The notes beneath the pieces are model-generated. The model had not been told where the DNA came from. It did not search any database and saw only the letters and a list, made by a program, of their open reading frames with translations. This document shows, piece by piece, positions 34,082-43,203 of a DNA stretch of 64,000 nucleotides; within the stretch, counting starts at the first letter, position 1, and each line of letters begins with the position of its first letter. The position numbers and the translations under genes were made by a program. This DNA is from M3007 sp964539805 (GTDB lineage: Bacteria; Bacteroidota; Bacteroidia; Chitinophagales; Saprospiraceae): NCBI GenBank assembly GCA_964539805.1, contig CAZIKN010000003.1, forward strand, positions 51,463 to 115,462. Direction: 5' to 3'.

Positions 34082-35965
34082 ATGCGCTTGATTGTTACTG
34101 TTTTAAGTTTTTTTACTTTTTCATTTGTTCTTTTTGCCCAAAACACCAATGTCACCCATCGCTCCACCCTTACCTACACCAATCAAAGCCTGGCTAATCT
34201 TTGGGGGTATGCGGCCAATGGAGAGGAGTATGCCTTAGTTGGTGCCAAGGACGGTACCAGTATTGTGAAGGTAACCAATCCGGATGCACCATCAGAAGTG
34301 GCGTATGTCTCCGGCCCGAGCAGTTCGTGGCGAGAGATAAAAACGTATCAAAACTATGCCTATGTGGTAACGGAGGGAGGCTCCATAGGGCTTCAGATTA
34401 TTGACCTTTCCAACCTGCCCAACAGCAACCCCACGGTAGTTACCTGGAAAGGTGATGGTGCTATTTCAGGACAGCTCAACAAGGCGCATGCGCTGCAAGT
34501 TGATGAGGTGAAGGGTTATTTATACCTCTTCGGCAGCAACCTGTTTGGAGGTCGGGCCTTAGCCATTAACATTGCCGACCCGGACAACCCAACGTATGCC
34601 GGCTACTATAATGGTGTTGGTTATGTCCATGATGGCTATGCCAATAATGATACACTTTATGCTGGCCAAGTTTATGCCGGCACCTTCAGCATTGTTGACA
34701 TGGGCAATAAAAGCAACCCAACCCACATTGTCACACAAACCACACCGGGCGCCTTTACGCACAATACCTGGCGTTATGGCGATTTCATTTACACCACTGA
34801 CGAAGTCAGTAATTCATTTTTGACCTCCTATAAGTTTACCAACCATACCACCCTGACCCAGCAGGACAAGATACAGAGCAACCCGGGCTCAAACTCCATT
34901 GTACACAATACCTATATACGTGATGGCTATGCCATTACCTCCTGGTATCGCGATGGGTTTACCATTGTTGATGTCAGTAGGCCAGCCAATATGGTACAGG
35001 TGGGCAATTATGACACTTATCCCTGCTGCACTGGCAGTGGTTTCCATGGATGTTGGGGTGTTTACCCCTATCTGCCATCCGGCAACATAATCATCTCCAA
35101 CATTACGGCTCAGGGCACCAGCAATGGCGAACTCATGGTGTTAACACCTACTTATGTTAGAGGATGCTATATTGAAGGGAAAGTAAAAAAATCAACTGAC
35201 AACACTAACTTGTCCGGAGTGTTGGTGCAATTGCTAAGTACTTCAACCAGCGAAACAACCAATTCTTCCGGTGACTACAAAATGGGGCAGTTGAACACGG
35301 GTACCTATACCTTAAGGGCCAGCAAAACAGGTTATCAGAATTTTGAAACATCAGTAACACTGACTACAGGTACCCTGATTACCTTGAACATCAGCCTGGT
35401 ACCCAATGGCGCCCCTATTGATTTGGTTGATTTTACTGTGAAAACAAAAGGCAATGCAGCCGAGCTCACTTGGGAAACGGCTACCGAAACCAACAATGAG
35501 GGCTTTGAAGTACAACAAAGCAAAAATGGCACTGATTGGTCAGCGGTTACCTTTGTCAAGGGTGTGGGCAATAGCCAGATCAGCAATCATTATCAGCACC
35601 GTGTATCGGACCTGACTGCCGGAGACTGGTATTTCAGGCTTAAGCAAGTAGATTTTGATGGTACGACTACTTTTACGGGTGCCCAACTGGCCCGTATTGA
35701 TGCCCCGCGCTTTCAATTGCGCGTATTGGGCAATCCGGCAATGGATGTAGCCAAATTGGATATCTATTCAGAAAAAGATCGCGCCATTACCCTAAGCCTT
35801 CAAGAACCGGGCGGCAGTGTCATTGTTGCCGATGCCTTGTTTGAAATACAAAAAGGGCAAAATTTTCTTGAGTTCGCCCTGGATGGTATCGCAGCCGGGC
35901 TTTATCAGCTGGTAGCTGCTTATGAAGGGCAGACCGAGTCATGGCCTTTGGTGGTGGTGAAGTAG
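34082..35965 (+). CDS. Choice-of-anchor B protein with type IX sorting domain
   Basis: 627-residue exported protein. A signal peptide (MRLIVTVLSFFTFSFVLFAQ) is followed by a LVIVD-like repeat propeller with NLWGYAANGEEYALVGAKDGTSIVKV, SSWREIKTYQNYAYVVTE, HALQVDEVKGYLYLFGS and GFHGCWGVYPYLPSGN, the hallmark of the choice-of-anchor B family. A carboxypeptidase-like beta domain (YIEGKVKKSTDNTNLSGVLVQL) comes next. The C-terminus (RVLGNPAMDVAKLDI to GLYQLVAAYEGQ) is a T9SS sorting domain. ATG 34082 was chosen over TTG 34067. It is probably a surface protein. Confidence 0.87.
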   Translation: MRLIVTVLSFFTFSFVLFAQNTNVTHRSTLTYTNQSLANLWGYAANGEEYALVGAKDGTSIVKVTNPDAPSEVAYVSGPSSSWREIKTYQNYAYVVTEGGSIGLQIIDLSNLPNSNPTVVTWKGDGAISGQLNKAHALQVDEVKGYLYLFGSNLFGGRALAINIADPDNPTYAGYYNGVGYVHDGYANNDTLYAGQVYAGTFSIVDMGNKSNPTHIVTQTTPGAFTHNTWRYGDFIYTTDEVSNSFLTSYKFTNHTTLTQQDKIQSNPGSNSIVHNTYIRDGYAITSWYRDGFTIVDVSRPANMVQVGNYDTYPCCTGSGFHGCWGVYPYLPSGNIIISNITAQGTSNGELMVLTPTYVRGCYIEGKVKKSTDNTNLSGVLVQLLSTSTSETTNSSGDYKMGQLNTGTYTLRASKTGYQNFETSVTLTTGTLITLNISLVPNGAPIDLVDFTVKTKGNAAELTWETATETNNEGFEVQQSKNGTDWSAVTFVKGVGNSQISNHYQHRVSDLTAGDWYFRLKQVDFDGTTTFTGAQLARIDAPRFQLRVLGNPAMDVAKLDIYSEKDRAITLSLQEPGGSVIVADALFEIQKGQNFLEFALDGIAAGLYQLVAAYEGQTESWPLVVVK

Positions 35966-36113
35966 GGAAAAGTTGTTAAATTACACCGAAAATCCGTTTT
36001 TTCTGTTGTCGGTTATCGGTAATTTTTCGCGTATCTGGACCGCAGAAGAGATATTGCCCTTCCAAACAGCGCCTGTAACGCCGCCCGGTGGTGGCTTCTA
36101 TTATTCAAACACA

Positions 36114-39100
36114 AATATGGCCGCGAACGAGCCGCAACAAGGGGTAGAAACCTACCAATTTTTAGTTTCAATCCTTCTTCTAATGGAATATGGCCGCGAA
36201 CGTTTCTGGAATGGGCGAAGGAAACCGGACGCATGGAGTTTCAATCCTTCTTCTAATGGAATATGGCCGCGAACCTTATGCCGTATGGTAGGAAGGACAG
36301 AATCAGAACTGTTTCAATCCTTCTTCTAATGGAATATGGCCGCGAACTCTGCCATTAGATACAATGGCACATGACGACCTTGGTTTCAATCCTTCTTCTA
36401 ATGGAATATGGCCGCGAACAATAATTTTTCAAGGGTATATTGCTTCCCCGACGATGGTTTCAATCCTTCTTCTAATGGAATATGGCCGCGAACTTGAGGA
36501 TCTGATGTCATGTGATAATGACCGTGACAGGTTTCAATCCTTCTTCTAATGGAATATGGCCGCGAACCTTATGCCGTATGGTAGGAAGGACAGAATCAGA
36601 ACTGTTTCAATCCTTCTTCTAATGGAATATGGCCGCGAACTCTGCCATTAGATACAATGGCACATGACGACCTTGGTTTCAATCCTTCTTCTAATGGAAT
36701 ATGGCCGCGAACAATAATTTTTCAAGGGTATATTGCTTCCCCGACGATGGTTTCAATCCTTCTTCTAATGGAATATGGCCGCGAACTATTAATGTGTAGT
36801 GCTTTTGTATTGGTCGAACCTGAGTTTCAATCCTTCTTCTAATGGAATATGGCCGCGAACAAATATTAAGAAAATAAAAATATAGCAACTTCACAATGTT
36901 TCAATCCTTCTTCTAATGGAATATGGCCGCGAACGTTTGCTGCTGAATTGCCCATCTGGCAGTTGATTCATGTTTCAATCCTTCTTCTAATGGAATATGG
37001 CCGCGAACGATATGCGCCTGAACTTGATTTTGGCCGTATTTCCTTGTTTCAATCCTTCTTCTAATGGAATATGGCCGCGAACTTCAACCTCGCACATGCC
37101 AGTGAAAAACTTCCTGCTGGTTTCAATCCTTCTTCTAATGGAATATGGCCGCGAACAACTGAATGGCACGGCATAACTTTCTTTACGGAGAGTTTCAATC
37201 CTTCTTCTAATGGAATATGGCCGCGAACCGTATGAACCAAAACCTTTTGATGTGCCGGCAGCCTAGTTTCAATCCTTCTTCTAATGGAATATGGCCGCGA
37301 ACATAAGTTCGTAGCGAAGTTCTTTGTATTTATCAGAAAGTTTCAATCCTTCTTCTAATGGAATATGGCCGCGAACGGTACCTTGTACGCCTCCGTTGCC
37401 GATCACCTGACCGTGTTTCAATCCTTCTTCTAATGGAATATGGCCGCGAACAAAAGAGGGGGTGCCATTGCTGCCATCAGGCGCTGGTTTCAATCCTTCT
37501 TCTAATGGAATATGGCCGCGAACCCCCGGAAACAGAATACACGGCGATCAGCGATTGCCGTTTCAATCCTTCTTCTAATGGAATATGGCCGCGAACCGAA
37601 GGCGGCGATCTTGAATAATTTGGGCGAAGACAAGTTTCAATCCTTCTTCTAATGGAATATGGCCGCGAACGGGCAATGGTTTTTGCCATAGTAGATATTT
37701 TCTTCGGTTTCAATCCTTCTTCTAATGGAATATGGCCGCGAACCCAAAGAGGTAATTGACGCAACTAATAAGCAAAGAAGTTTCAATCCTTCTTCTAATG
37801 GAATATGGCCGCGAACACGAGTGCACGCAAAATTTGGAATTATTAGGAGTGAGTTTCAATCCTTCTTCTAATGGAATATGGCCGCGAACAGGTGATGAGA
37901 CGGTTTTGACAGTGCAAAAAGGTCGTTTCAATCCTTCTTCTAATGGAATATGGCCGCGAACTTTTACGGTTCGCAGTGTGGGTATCTTTGTGCATGGTGT
38001 TTCAATCCTTCTTCTAATGGAATATGGCCGCGAACTGAAAATCAGCGCATGAAGCGCAATATGCCCACAAGTTTCAATCCTTCTTCTAATGGAATATGGC
38101 CGCGAACTTCAGATAGGTTACTACTGCATGTACCTTGCGGTTCAGTTTCAATCCTTCTTCTAATGGAATATGGCCGCGAACCCGCAGTTAGCCGACAAGT
38201 AGGATCAAGGAACTACGTTTCAATCCTTCTTCTAATGGAATATGGCCGCGAACCCGCCGCCTCAATGCCTAAGCCCTCAAGCAATTGGGGTTTCAATCCT
38301 TCTTCTAATGGAATATGGCCGCGAACCGTAGATTATATCCAGAACCTCGCCGCCTGGATCGTGTTTCAATCCTTCTTCTAATGGAATATGGCCGCGAACC
38401 CGTAGGTTGTTGAAATTTACTTCCATGTGTTTTTTTGTTTCAATCCTTCTTCTAATGGAATATGGCCGCGAACCTCACTATTTTTCGTGTAGTTGGCAAC
38501 GTTACTGTGTTTCAATCCTTCTTCTAATGGAATATGGCCGCGAACTTTTTTGGCATTGACGATGTTGAATATTCAAGGGATGGGTTTCAATCCTTCTTCT
38601 AATGGAATATGGCCGCGAACAAAAGTATCGAATTTTTAAAATACAAACAACATGAGGTTTCAATCCTTCTTCTAATGGAATATGGCCGCGAACGTTGTTT
38701 CTGCACGGCTTAGGCGGTTTTTGTAGGCTAGTTTCAATCCTTCTTCTAATGGAATATGGCCGCGAACGTGAACTTGTGCGGATTAAGCAAGGCGTTTTTA
38801 CTAGTTTCAATCCTTCTTCTAATGGAATATGGCCGCGAACCTTTGAAAAGTATGATTTCGGCAATATCGTTGTCTTTAGTTTCAATCCTTCTTCTAATGG
38901 AATATGGCCGCGAACGTCTTAAATCAATCATTGTATTTATTTTTTGTTTTTGTTTCAATCCTTCTTCTAATGGAATATGGCCGCGAACCGGCTGTATATC
39001 ATCGCCACGGAAAGCGTGGGCGCAATGTTTCAATCCTTCTTCTAATGGAATATGGCCGCGAACACGGTGGTAGCGGTGATTTCGTCTTTGATGATTTCGT

Positions 39101-40306
39101 TTCAATCCTTCTTCTAATGGAATATGGCCGCGAACCCGATTCAGCCGGCAAGATGAAAGGGATTACAAGGCGTTTCAATCCTTCTTCTAATGGAATATGG
39201 CCGCGAACATCCAGACCTACATACCTGACCAGAATATTACCTCGCGTTTCAATCCTTCTTCTAATGGAATATGGCCGCGAACGCACTATTGCGGTACTCA
39301 AGGGAGCCAAGAAAGCGGTTTCAATCCTTCTTCTAATGGAATATGGCCGCGAACTGTCAGCAGTGGCCGTGTGGTCATTGTGGACGAAGAGTTTCAATCC
39401 TTCTTCTAATGGAATATGGCCGCGAACATTGGCCCTTGGCAGCGGTGACGCCACGCCATTGTGGGTTTCAATCCTTCTTCTAATGGAATATGGCCGCGAA
39501 CCATCGCTGTGGCCGTTGCCATTGCGTTCGTTCTGCTGTTTCAATCCTTCTTCTAATGGAATATGGCCGCGAACATCAGCCTCAGAAACCTGCAAAGCAT
39601 CTGAATCAGGGTTTCAATCCTTCTTCTAATGGAATATGGCCGCGAACTTGAGGTACGTTACTACTGCATGAACCTTTCGATTCAGTTTCAATCCTTCTTC
39701 TAATGGAATATGGCCGCGAACTCGGCAATCAACTCCGCCCATTTCGCCCAAAATGTCTGTTTCAATCCTTCTTCTAATGGAATATGGCCGCGAACTCCCT
39801 CCCATTATGAAGTCGAATCCAAAAGCAAGGGGTTTCAATCCTTCTTCTAATGGAATATGGCCGCGAACAATTTGGTCGAGTGGCGTTCAGGTGGTCTTTT
39901 TAATTGTTTCAATCCTTCTTCTAATGGAATATGGCCGCGAACAAGTAGCCGATTTGGCCTTCAAAAACGAGGCGTTGGCGTTTCAATCCTTCTTCTAATG
40001 GAATATGGCCGCGAACACGGACGCGCAGCCCAACCAAAAACACACAACTGGGTTTCAATCCTTCTTCTAATGGAATATGGCCGCGAACAAGATAATCCAT
40101 TTGCTGCACTCGTACTTTCTGGTGTTTCAATCCTTCTTCTAATGGAATATGGCCGCGAACGGGCTGTATCCGCTCTGCCAAGTGGCAGTAAGCGTAGTTT
40201 CAATCCTTCTTCTAATGGAATATGGCCGCGAACCTGACCACGCTGGCCGAAAATCCGGGCGGCGTAAAAGTTTCAATCCTTCTTCTAATGGAATATGGCC
40301 GCGAAC
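36114..40306 (-). CRISPR. Type I-B CRISPR array: 57 intact 37-bp repeats plus one degenerate repeat
   Basis: The repeat on the forward strand starts GTTTCAATCCTTCTTC and ends ATGGCCGCGAAC. Intact copies run from 36165 to 40306, all apparently identical, with spacers of 35-38 bp. I count 57 repeats and 56 internal spacers, plus one spacer (36129-36164) bounded on its left by a half repeat in which only AATATGGCCGCGAAC (36114-36128) survives. On the reverse strand the repeat ends ATTGAAAC, the usual 8-nt crRNA handle, and the decayed repeat lies at the left. Transcription therefore runs leftward from a leader at 40307 on, in the same sense as the cas genes. The left end is the oldest part. A three-spacer block is duplicated near it. 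Confidence 0.98.
36238..36749 (-). repeat. Duplicated three-spacer block within the array
   Basis: The 219-bp block 36238-36456 (three repeat-spacer units beginning with spacer CTTATGCCGTATGG) recurs exactly at 36531-36749. One unique unit (36457-36530) lies between them. The arrangement fits homologous recombination or slippage between repeats near the leader-distal end. Confidence 0.95.
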
Positions 40307-40495
40307 CCGTCAAATCCACAAGCGCGCTGACCATCAAGATTTTGTATAAATATTGGCCAAACTATTCTGTTTTTATACAACATGTCAATGAACATTTATA
40401 GTGCTGAAAAACGACGATTTGCGAAAACATAAAACATTGACAAACAAACAAATACAAGCCTTTTGGCCAGTATCAAAAATAAAATACCACCCGGA
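40307..40495 (-). promoter_or_regulatory. CRISPR leader
   Basis: AT-rich non-coding stretch between the first (newest) repeat and cas4. It contains a 9-bp inverted repeat TTGTATAAA / TTTATACAA (40342-40350 with 40372-40380) around a TTGGCCAA centre, and a reverse-strand TATTTTTG -7-like box near 40475-40482. The 37 bp nearest the repeat (40307-40343) are less AT-rich and spacer-like. Confidence 0.8.
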
Positions 40496-41071
40496 TTATT
40501 GGGTACAGATGTTTTTATAAGTGCAATGTTCGCATCTTTTTTTGAATGTTGTAGCCTTCGGATACTGATTTTTTTCCAGCATCAGCCGAATTTGCTGAGC
40601 AGCATTGCTCACGCCCGCAATATCCGATGCACTTATGGGCAACTCCAACAAATAATTCTTGCTTCGGGTGTACACCAGAAAACCCTTCGTTACCGGCAAC
40701 CCAAAATTTTCCTGTATCAGCCAGGCATAACAGGCCATTTGCGTCCGGTAGGTTTCATACAACTTCCCCTCCCATTGCGCAAACTTGTAGTCTAAAGGCG
40801 CAGCAGTACCGTCGTTGAGCCATAGCACCTCGTCCACTTCCCCGCGCAACAAACCATTGGTCAGGTAAACATTCAGTCGCTTGTCCCGGACACCTATTTT
40901 TTTGCGCAGATACTCTTTGTTCTGTACTGCCTTGGTCTCATGCATGTTGCGCCCCTGCATTACCTTGTAGTGCTTTTCCTCGTACTGAGGAATGCGCAAC
41001 ACGTATTCAAACCACGTAAAACGCGGGCAGTACAGGTATTCAATGATGTGCGAGGGGGTCAGCGAAAACAT
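40496..41071 (-). CDS. cas4: Cas4 nuclease
   Basis: RecB-like exonuclease that trims prespacers and helps choose PAM-flanked ends. The 191 residues show Cys15 with the C-terminal Cys180-X2-Cys183-X5-Cys189 for the Fe-S cluster, His44, Asp80 in GEVDEV, Asp94-Tyr-Lys96, and the QxxxY motif Gln111-Tyr115. All expected active-site residues are present. It is the last gene of the operon, placed after cas2 instead of before cas1, and is 24 bp from cas2. Confidence 0.95.
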   Translation of the reverse strand: MFSLTPSHIIEYLYCPRFTWFEYVLRIPQYEEKHYKVMQGRNMHETKAVQNKEYLRKKIGVRDKRLNVYLTNGLLRGEVDEVLWLNDGTAAPLDYKFAQWEGKLYETYRTQMACYAWLIQENFGLPVTKGFLVYTRSKNYLLELPISASDIAGVSNAAQQIRLMLEKNQYPKATTFKKRCEHCTYKNICTQ

Positions 41072-41095
41072 AATGGGCAGTTGTAGGGTAAAAAA

Positions 41096-41386
41096 TCAGA
41101 AAAACAGGGCCAGCACTTCATCGGTCACCATTTTTTTGTCAAATGCCTGACCAAGCAATATCGTTGCCTTCAACTCGGATTTGGACATGGGGAAAATGTA
41201 CACCTTGTCGGCCTCCGGGTTTATCTCCGCTTCTATCTGCAACTGGAGTGTGTCCAATTCATGCGCATCCAAAGTACCCAGGAAGCAGCTGTACTGCACC
41301 CGATAAAGCCCCGCCTGTTTGCAGCATTTGGCCACGCGGTTGCGTGCGCGATCCTTTTCGATGTCATAAAGTACCCATGCAATCAT
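41096..41386 (-). CDS. cas2: Cas2
   Basis: Dimeric scaffold of the Cas1-Cas2 spacer integrase. The ferredoxin-like fold starts MIAWVLYDIEKDRARNRVAK (Asp8 at the end of beta-1), followed by AGLYRVQYSCFLGTLDAHEL. At 96 residues it is normal length. It lies 48 bp after cas1. Confidence 0.96.
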   Translation of the reverse strand: MIAWVLYDIEKDRARNRVAKCCKQAGLYRVQYSCFLGTLDAHELDTLQLQIEAEINPEADKVYIFPMSKSELKATILLGQAFDKKMVTDEVLALFF

Positions 41387-41434
41387 AAGACAATGTGCTA
41401 ATGTGCCAATTTGCTGACGTGATGATGCAGTTGG

Positions 41435-42487
41435 TCAAAGTTCCAGGGTGTCTGGCAACTCTTCCTCTACATCGCTGCTGCCCAAAACCTGTTGGGCAAA
41501 GCGGTGCGCTTCCAATTGCAGGATCGTGGCGCGGCTCCTGTTGCGCCCCTTGTAGCGTATGATGTCACCTTCAAGGTATTCGTTGTAATGTTCCATCAGC
41601 AGTTTTTTGCCCTCCTGATTCAGATGCACCCCGACTTTGCCACCCGGCCCTTTTTCCAAAATATCATAATGCCCCTGGTTGACTTTTTTGGCCGAAAAAA
41701 GGGAAAATACCGTCTTGTCCGCCCAGCAGCGATACGGCTCGATAAAATCAAATACAAGGCTAAGGTGATTGTAGTCGTCGCGGTGCAGAAAACCCATGTA
41801 GGGGTCAAGTCCCGCCAGCATCAGCGCCTTTTCCACCCGCGCATACAGGACGCCATAAGCATAGTTCAAAAAAGCATTGAAGGCATCAGCAGCGGGGCGG
41901 CTGCTGCGACCATTGAACTGCCAGGCCGGCTGCATCACATAACTAAGCACTTCAAAATACAGCCGCCCGGCCGTGCCCTCGAGGCCATGGAGCGTGCCAG
42001 CTATCTGTTCATCGAGCCGCTTACCCTCTATGGCGGCCACGGCCGTGCGCAGGGCCTCTATTTTTGTGATCCGCTCCTCCAGGTATTCGTGGTGCTGTGC
42101 ACGATGCTTTTTCAGGTCCCGGATAAAATCAGCCTGATTCCCGATCTTTTCCCCCAGCCAGTTTTTCACATGCACCAGGGCGCGTTGGTCGGTGGCCACT
42201 TCCAACTGGCATTTCCGTATGCGCGTGGTGCTGCCCAATCGGGAATGCCACACCCGGCCAAGTGGATGCCCATTTTGGGCCAAAAACACAATGTCAATGT
42301 TGTTTTGCAGAGCCAAGTTCACAGCATCACTGGACAAGGCCGTGCCCTTGCCCATCCAGACGCTTTTTACCTTGTGCGCCGCCACATGCTGGCTGGCCCA
42401 GGAGCCGTCTGCCTGTTTTTTGCGGACATCAAACATGGCATCCTTGACATGAAGATAAGTGCCATAACTGTTGAGGTGGAGTTGCAT
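41435..42487 (-). CDS. cas1: Cas1 integrase (type I-B)
   Basis: Metal-dependent integrase that inserts new spacers at the leader end. The 350-residue protein has the N-terminal beta domain and a helical catalytic domain with Glu170 in GLEGTAGRLYF, His235 in GFLHRDDYNHLS and Glu250 in DFIEPYR. These are the three conserved metal ligands. It lies 35 bp downstream of cas6. Confidence 0.97.
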   Translation of the reverse strand: MQLHLNSYGTYLHVKDAMFDVRKKQADGSWASQHVAAHKVKSVWMGKGTALSSDAVNLALQNNIDIVFLAQNGHPLGRVWHSRLGSTTRIRKCQLEVATDQRALVHVKNWLGEKIGNQADFIRDLKKHRAQHHEYLEERITKIEALRTAVAAIEGKRLDEQIAGTLHGLEGTAGRLYFEVLSYVMQPAWQFNGRSSRPAADAFNAFLNYAYGVLYARVEKALMLAGLDPYMGFLHRDDYNHLSLVFDFIEPYRCWADKTVFSLFSAKKVNQGHYDILEKGPGGKVGVHLNQEGKKLLMEHYNEYLEGDIIRYKGRNRSRATILQLEAHRFAQQVLGSSDVEEELPDTLEL

Positions 42488-42522
42488 GGAATAAAGTTTG
42501 GTGTGTGGTGTTTCAAAGCGGA

Positions 42523-43203
42523 TCAGACGGCTGCCTGCACAGGTTCTATGGTGCCATATCCCCTGGCCACACTTTTCCCCAGACCGATCCAGCCCGGCAG
42601 CAATACATTGGTCGTGAAATCACCCGAGATCCCGACCATCAGTTGATCCTTAAAACCTGTCATTTTCTCCGTCTGCGGCCTCATCTTTAATACAATACGC
42701 TGATCTTCAGGCAAAAAAAGCCCAACGCCTTTAAAAAAACTCAGGATGTTGCCTGTCAGAATCCGGGACAACATAGCGCGTCTTTCATCAGGCCCTTTCG
42801 TCAGGTATTCGGCGTGGTTATGTTGGTTCAGGGCCATCCACAGGGTAGAAAACCGATAGTCGTACAGTTCTTCCCCCAAGCCTGTGTGGACTTTCCGAAA
42901 CACAATATCGCGCTCCATGACGGGATATGTACGTCCGTTTATTTCGAGGGTTTTGATCCGAAAAAACAGCTCCGTGAGCAACTGCGCACCTTCGCCCAGC
43001 CCCAACAGCGTGGGCACGCCGCGCAGCACCTTGTACTGCACCAAGGGATAGGCATAACGCGTGCGCCCGTCCTCCAGGTGGTTGTGCAATAAGGGACTGT
43101 GTTCTTTAAAATACTGGCCAAAAAAGCCGCGCAACTGCGCCGCCGCCCGCTGCGGCAGGCGGATTTCGGGAAAGGTGATGGTAGTGAGGGGGAGGGTGGT
43201 CAT
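42523..43203 (-). CDS. cas6: Cas6 crRNA-processing endonuclease (Cas6b-like)
   Basis: Cuts the array transcript within each repeat, leaving the ATTGAAAC handle. The 226-residue protein starts MTTLPLTTITFPEIRLP and contains HSPLLHNHLEDGRTRYAYPLVQYKVLRGVPTLLG, a segment characteristic of the Cas6b-type proteins of Bacteroidota, with candidate catalytic histidines. The C-terminal glycine-rich loop reads WIGLGKSVARGYGTIEP. It overlaps cas3 by 4 bp. Confidence 0.9.
   Translation of the reverse strand: MTTLPLTTITFPEIRLPQRAAAQLRGFFGQYFKEHSPLLHNHLEDGRTRYAYPLVQYKVLRGVPTLLGLGEGAQLLTELFFRIKTLEINGRTYPVMERDIVFRKVHTGLGEELYDYRFSTLWMALNQHNHAEYLTKGPDERRAMLSRILTGNILSFFKGVGLFLPEDQRIVLKMRPQTEKMTGFKDQLMVGISGDFTTNVLLPGWIGLGKSVARGYGTIEPVQAAV

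Noticed and set aside
36114..36201. Leader on the left side with rightward transcription
   Set aside because: The left end carries a degenerate half repeat and GC-rich flank, while the reverse-strand repeat ends in ATTGAAAC and the AT-rich leader lies next to the cas genes on the right.
36114..40306. Many open frames with repeated peptides such as SNGIWPRT or RPYSIRRRIET
   Set aside because: They are translations of the 37-bp CRISPR repeat; the exact repeat unit, unique spacers and adjacent cas genes leave no doubt it is an array.
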